The translations under genes and the position numbers were made by a program. DNA of 64,000 nt from Linanthus parryae (lineage: Eukaryota > Streptophyta > Magnoliopsida > Ericales > Polemoniaceae). The notes beneath the pieces are model-generated. The model was not told the DNA's origin, did not search any database, and saw only the letters and a list, made by a program, of their open reading frames with translations. Positions 58,540-64,000 of the stretch are shown piece after piece. Each line of letters opens with the position of its first letter. Position 1 is the stretch's first letter. The stretch lies in assembly GCA_023055425.1 (NCBI GenBank), contig JALGPY010000010.1:52303665-52367664 (forward strand), given 5' to 3'.

Positions 58540-60755
58540 GGGAATCCACATATCAGCGAATAACCAGCGAAGACAGATAAACCCGTGTGGCATCACCTAG
58601 AACAGGGTATTCTGCCTCAGTGCTAGATCGCGAAACTACTGTTTGCTTCTTGCTGCACCAGGATATAAGTGATTCACCAAATAAGAAACAGTACCCCGTG
58701 GTGGAGCGTCTATTAATAGGATCATCAGCCCAATCAGCATCAGAAAATCCATATAGGACTGGTGTAGACCGAGCAGTGAAATGAAAACTGCGAAACAAAG
58801 TATCTTTGACGTAGAGAAGAATCCTAAGAACAGCAGTATAGTGTGTGGATCGTGGAGCAGTGAGAAACTGACTGACCTGATGAACAACGTATTGTAAGTC
58901 AGGACGAGTGACTGTGAGACAAACCAGACTACCAAAAATCTTTCGGTATCGAGTAGCATCTGAGAGAGGTTCATCCTCTAAGGGAATGAGCTTAAGGTTG
59001 GGCTCCAATGGCGTGGAGGCAACCTTTGGATCGGTCAGTCCTCCACGAGCAAGAATATCGGAAGCATACTTCACTCAGACAAAGAGTAACCATCAGCATC
59101 AGAAGTAACCTCGAGACCCAAGAAATAGCTGAGAGGAACCAAGTTTTTCATCTCAAAATGGCGGTTCAAGGACTTCTTTAGCTCACGAATACCAACGAGA
59201 TCATCCCCGGTAATGATCATATCATCAACATATACTAACAAGAGAATAATTCAATGATTCGTATGAAGAATGAAAAGAGCAGAGTCATAAGCACTAGTGG
59301 ATAACCCACGCTGGAGCATAGTAGAACTGAACTTATCAATCCAAGATCGAGGGACTTGCTTCAGACCATATAATGCACGGAGTAGGAGACATGCCTATGA
59401 GGGGTGAGCATCGAGACCAGGGGAGGTTTCATGTATACCTCCTCAGTAAGATCACCATTAAGAAATGCATTCTTAACATCCGTCTGGAACAATGTCTAAC
59501 TTCGGATAGCAGCTACAGCAATCATAGAGCAACCCGAGGTAAGTCGAGCAATTGGAGCAAAGGTCACCTCATAGTCAATGCCATATCCTGTGTGAAACCT
59601 CTAGCTACTAGTCGAGCCTTATATCTCTTAATGTAACCGTCAGACCTAGTTTTGATCTTATACACCCACCTGCACCCAATTGAAGTCTTACCAGAAGGTA
59701 ATGAAACTAAGTTCCCAAGTATGAGTTCCTGCGAGAGAATTCAACTCCTCTTGCATTGCTTTTCGCCACATAGGATGTGAGTTAGCTTCCCGATAGGATT
59801 GTGGACCATGATGCTGAACAATAGCAGAAGTGACATAATCACGTAGCCGAACAGGTTGTCCGTGTTCTCTGGTGAACCGACGAACTGTAGAATAATCAGA
59901 CTCATATGTGTCACTCTCAAGATCTTAGGAGGCACCATGTGTAATTGTAGGACCATGTGTAACTGGAGCGGGAACAGAAACATGAGCATGCAAAGCAGGA
60001 AGAGAAGGAGAGGGGGAGATAACTTCATCAACCAACAAATCTAGAGGAGAGTTCTATGAAGAAAATGAAAATTCGACTAAAAAATCCTCAAAGAATGAAT
60101 CAAAGGACAGATATGTAAGACGTGGATGGTCAACAGAGGTGGAAGCATCAAAGGAAGAAATTGTAGAGAACATCTTATGTTCCATAAGACCACGTGTTGA
60201 GAGAGTCAAAGGCGCTTCGAAACTGGATCCCAACATCGATAATATTTATGTTCAATACCATATCCAATAAAACAACACATTCTTGATCGAGGTTCCAACT
60301 TATTATGCTCGTCAGCATGAAGAAGAACAAAACATACACTTCCAAAGATCCGAAGAGAAGAATAATCAAGGGACATACAATATAATTTTTTATACGGATT
60401 CCTGTTCTTAAGAACTGGTGTAGGAGTCTGATTGATAGTATATACAACAGTTAAAGCAGCTTCTCCCCAAAAACGCTCTACACATGAAGAAGAAAATAGC
60501 AGAGCACGAGTCGTATCAAGAATATGGCGATGCTTGCGTTCTGCACGACCATTCTGTTGAGATGTATGGGGACATGAAATGTGGAAAAGAGTCTCATGCT
60601 AGCGGATAGTAGCCAAAAGCTTAGAAGACTTATACTCCATCGCATTATCTGTTCGAAGAACATTAATTGGGAACAAGAACTGTGTCTAGACCATAGTTGC
60701 AAAGTCAAAATATATTTGAGCCAAATCTGAACGATTCTTCATTAAACATGAAGAC
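58540..60755 (-). mobile_element. Decayed Ty1/copia element (INT-RT-RH)
   Basis: RNase H: DATRYRKIFGSLVCLTVTRP, GFSDADWADDPINRRSTTGY and SSTEAEY (58553-59074). RT around 59150-59770 with LLLVYVDDMIITGDD (about 59210-59250). Integrase at 60060-60710 with RTDNAMEYKS, SQQNGRAERKHRHIL and RFWGEAALT. Frameshifts and stops break all parts; no LTR is seen. The 5' half is cut off at 60755 by the Sirevirus-like element on the same strand. Confidence 0.82.
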
Positions 60756-62020
60756 TGTAATGCAGGTAACAATTACAGGATCAGATACTCTAGAAGGGGG
60801 GTTTTGAATAGAGTATGGCAACTTTCGCCAAAAGAGTGGATTTAAAACAATTTGAGAAGAACTTGAAGAATTTCAAATCTTTGAACACAAATTCAAGGCT
60901 TTGAAATCAAAACAGACTGTTGTAAATTTGTTGATAGTTTTCAAGGATTTGAAAAGCCTTTCATAGCTTTAACTAAAACATGTTTTGAAGCAATCAAGCA
61001 GTTTAGTAAAGAATTGAAATGTAAGGCAAAGAACACAATGATTTGGTACGAAGTTCGATCCCAAGTGACCTACTCTGCACCTGAGGGATCTAATCCCACC
61101 AGGATATGAACAACTTCTTATTAATCAAAAGCTAAGCCCTAGATCTCAATCCAAGAATATTTCATTACTCTTGGTACAGCTTGTGGTTCTCTCTAACCTA
61201 TCTAGTATCTGCTCTAGCTAACTGATTCAATAAGAATCTCTTGTTGTTCCTATTGAACAGCACAACGAGATCAGGTGATAGAGAAATATAACAAAATGAT
61301 ATAGAAATAATGCTCAGATGAAGAACACTGTAACACAGTGAAGCAGTTAAGCTTGAAGTGTTCTTCGGGAACTTGGATTGAATGATTTGATCTTCCTCAG
61401 TGATGCTTGTCAATCCTTGAGATTTGTTTGAATCTCTGTATGTGCTTCGTAATCTCTCTCAATCAGTCTTGTTATTCTGCCTGTTTGAACTGCAGAATAT
61501 ATAGCAACCTTCAAAATCAAATTCCTAAAATACGCAGCATATCTCTGACTCTCAACAGCTTGAAGCAACGGCTAGTTGCTTGTTTTTGTGACTTGATTTT
61601 CATTTGATATTTCATTTTAAATCTTAAGGATTGTCCAAAAAACCTTCCTTAACAATAGCACTGAATCTGCAGGCATTGATTGCCATTTATGCATCTCTGC
61701 AAATGAGGAAACTTACTAATTCTGCATACATAGAATTGGTCAACAATTCCTGCACAATAACTCAAGCAAATGATGAGATTAAGGAATGTTAAATCACATA
61801 ATTAATTTTTCTTTCATCATCTAATTCAACAAGATGAAGTTCAGAGGGTTAGAGATAGATAGGAGTAAGAAACTCCCCCTCAGTTCATGCTGTGAAGAAC
61901 TGAACATGTTCAAGGCTTTGAAAACAACAGTGAACTTGTAAAGTCCCCTTTCGTCATGTTCTTCACTTTCAAGGCTTTGAATTCAGTTTAAAACCTTTGA
62001 AACCAAACTGTGAACTTACA
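60756..62020 (-). repeat. 3' LTR of second Sirevirus-like element
   Basis: 1,265 bp, starting TGTAAGTTCACAG after the purine tract and ending TGCATTACA in element sense. Shares CCCCCCTTCTAGAGTAT, GGATTAGATCCCTCAG and the GAACAACAAGAG block with LTRs at 27565 and 31205. Palindromes here are the GGCTTTGAA/TTCAAGGCTTTGAA variant (61908-61922, 61968-61982). Confidence 0.8.
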
Positions 62021-62399
62021 ATCTCCCCCTTGATGAAATACAAAGCCAATTATATTGTCTGAATAGTTTCTCTGCAATTGATAAACATTAGCAGCATGGT
62101 AGAAACATTTATATATAATATCAATAGCTAGATAACAATGAACTGAATCAAAATCAAACTACGTACCAAAATCAAAAGTAGCTAAGCAGTTCCAAAATAA
62201 ACACTCTTACTCCTACAGATCCAATCTAGATCTTTCTAAAATATATAATATCAAATACTACCTAAATTTCTCCCCCTTTTTGACTTTCATCAAAAGAGTT
62301 AGAAAATTTTGGATAAACCTTATTTTGAAAAACTGAAAAAAACTTCAAGAAATGTTTTGAAAGAGAGGAATGTCAAGGCTTTGAAAAGAAGAAAGAAAG

Positions 62400-63967
62400 T
62401 CTAGAATTCAAGACTTTGAATCTTCATCAGTAGTCTTAGGCCCTGCAGCATCTTCATGATCACTTTCTTCTCCATCCTCTTCCTCATCCTCTTGTTGATC
62501 CTCTTACTGAGCAACTTCTTCACCAAGCTCAACAACAACTTCAGCATCCTCAACCAAGTCTTCTGAGGTCAGAATGTCTAGAGCCTTACCTTTCTGTTTC
62601 TTTTTCTGCATAGCTTATTGAAGTACCATCCCAATTTCAATATTTTCATCCCCACTTGGCTCCTTAGCTTCAGCATCTTTTGCACATGTATCTTGATCAC
62701 CAGCAGCCTTGTCCCCAGTACTATCCTTACAAAAAAAATCTCTAGTAGATCCTGTGTTTCCTAAGCCTTCTGGAACTGGCAAGTACTCTTCTTCCACATG
62801 TATCAGATTGATGCTTTTGAAAACACTTTCAACCATGTATTTCATATGTCTGAACTCAGTGCTCATCTGATAATGTCCCATCTACAGCTCATCTAGTTCA
62901 TTCTCAATAAAATCCAACTTTTGAAGAATTAGAGACTGATCCTGTGGTGTGGAAGGTATGGGTAATGGAGAGGTTAAGGATTTAGGCTTGGATAACTTCT
63001 TGACCTTCATCTCTTCAGCAGACAACTCAGAGTAAAACTTGCATACTCCCTCCCTGTTTTATGAAAGAATCGAAGGATTCTTGAAGATGAAAAACACAGA
63101 ATATGAAGAACAAATGAGAGAGAAAATGAAAGAGGCGATGCATATTATTACAGTACTTAATAAACCCTAAATCCGAAGAGGCGTTTATATACAAGAGGAT
63201 CCAACGGCCAGACTGCAACGCCTGGATCATACGGTAGGATAGCTAGGGTTTGCTAACATAGACAAAAGACAAAACAACCCTTATAGTAATAGGCAAATTA
63301 CATAGACGGAAATGGGCTTTAGAAGAACACATTGGGCCAGTCTTCATACTTCAGACTTTGATAACTGGGCTGGGCTGAGAACTACACTGAGGAAGAGGCC
63401 TAAAGAAATATCTATGTTAATAGTTTTTACAATTCCAATCCTTCAAAAATACTTTTCATCTATCATACCAAAACCAGTAGTAATTGTCTCTTCTTTGTCA
63501 ATAGGTATTTCAAGGTGTTGAAAGAAAATTGAGAGGAGGTTAGCATAGGGTAGAGGATGTTTCCTATTCTTGGTACAGCTATACAGCATGTGCTCCGTCA
63601 CAATGGTTGGTAGATCAATCTCATACCCGTGCATCACCAAGTACATCAGATACAGCACCCAATCTGTCAGCAGTTGCTTAGAGTTTTCCTTTGGAACCAC
63701 ATACCTCATCATGATAGTAAATAGAATTTTGGTTTCAAAAATTAACACATAATGAGTTAACTACTTAGAGGTAGTGGCTACGCCAGGTAAAAGGAACTCT
63801 TCCTCAGCCAACTTCAAAGCATCAACCTTACTAGGGTGATTTTCAGTATTGTACCTCTTTGTAAAACCTAAGGCATTGGCAAACTCAGCATGATCTAACT
63901 CAATCACCATACCAAAAACCTTTGATGACATAGTTAAACTCAAGGTATTCACTTGTTTCAGATTCAA
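62400..63967 (-). pseudogene. ORF3 (env-position ORF) of second Sirevirus-like element
   Basis: Globular part: VFGMVIELDHAEFANALGF (63761-63967), FETKILFTIMMRYVV, YEIDLPTIVTEHM, HPLPYANLLSIFFQHLEI (63443-63748), matching 28300-28600 of the first element. After an insertion the frame resumes at about 63040 with CKFYSELSAEEMK and an acidic tail (62410-62560, DQQEDEEEDGEESD). Stops occur at the joints. N-terminus lies outside the window. Confidence 0.7.
63044..63430 (-). mobile_element. Small insertion in ORF3, possible TRIM/solo LTR or other short element
   Basis: Splits RIGIVK from CKFYSEL in ORF3. It has a TATA-like GTATATAAACGCC (63187-63199 region, minus sense) followed by a leader-like CT-rich stretch. 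Flanking AAAAC on both sides could be a 5-bp TSD. No coding capacity. Class uncertain. Confidence 0.45.
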
Positions 63968-64000
63968 GCAAAAGAGTCTGGTAAGCCTAGGGTATACAAC

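Larger units (their letters stand above)
60756..64000 (-). mobile_element. Second Sirevirus-like copia element, 3' part, running off the window
   Basis: In element sense: ORF3 (from beyond 64000 to ~62400), spacer, PPT (CATCAAGGGGGAGAT, ~62021-62036) and 3' LTR. It is inserted in the decayed copia's integrase region; the 5 bp next to the LTR end are AAGAC (60751-60755), the expected TSD. pol and the 5' LTR lie outside. Confidence 0.8.

Overview
The window looks like nuclear DNA of a flowering plant, probably a eudicot. Genes with many small GT-AG introns lie among nested LTR retrotransposons (copia and gypsy/Athila), LINE fragments and a Pack-MULE. No sequence search could be run; family names rest on motifs seen in the translations, and the host lineage is an inference.

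Left part (1-18,100). Two long, homologous, divergently oriented genes, A (minus, 1109-5738) and B (plus, 12463-17061), encode predicted proteins of about 1,180 and 1,120 residues. Both combine a basic N-terminus, an HMG-box-like module, a plant-specific middle domain, a Lys/Glu-rich linker and a C-terminal Ulp1-type (C48) SUMO protease domain with all catalytic residues kept. Between their 5' ends sits an array of eight 717-bp direct repeats (6326-12044). Downstream of B is a small zf-GRF/transmembrane gene (17530-17919). This inverted gene pair around a satellite array is the most unusual part of the window. B has one intron that A lacks.

Middle part (18,280-45,206). LINE fragments are followed by a 5'-truncated Sirevirus-like copia element (21772-31205) with a downstream env-position ORF (ORF3) split by a second LTR. 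Next comes the 3' end of an Athila-like gypsy element whose LTR (from 31995) was interrupted by a younger, TSD-flanked Athila-like element (33468-45167, TSD ACCGT). The younger element has lost most of RNase H and integrase and carries a perfect 42-bp fold-back at the deletion. The Sirevirus-like and Athila-like elements all carry clusters of short palindromes in LTRs and before ORF3 (CTCAAAGCTTTGAG type; TTCGYRCGAA core type).

Right part (45,207-64,000). Fragments of an unrecognised gene family (45235-45675, 53275-53550, and an intronless copy at 55197-55622) are separated by a copia element on the minus strand (46297-52955). A 1,574-bp Pack-MULE with a perfect 9-bp TSD (55925-57498) holds the 5' coding part of an LRR receptor-kinase gene. 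A LINE RNase H fragment, a decayed copia (58540-60755) and a second Sirevirus-like element (60756 to beyond the window, minus strand) complete the window.

No rRNA, tRNA or CRISPR array was found. Apart from genes A, B, the GRF gene and possibly the 55197-55622 copy, every coding region looks like a mobile element or a broken fragment.
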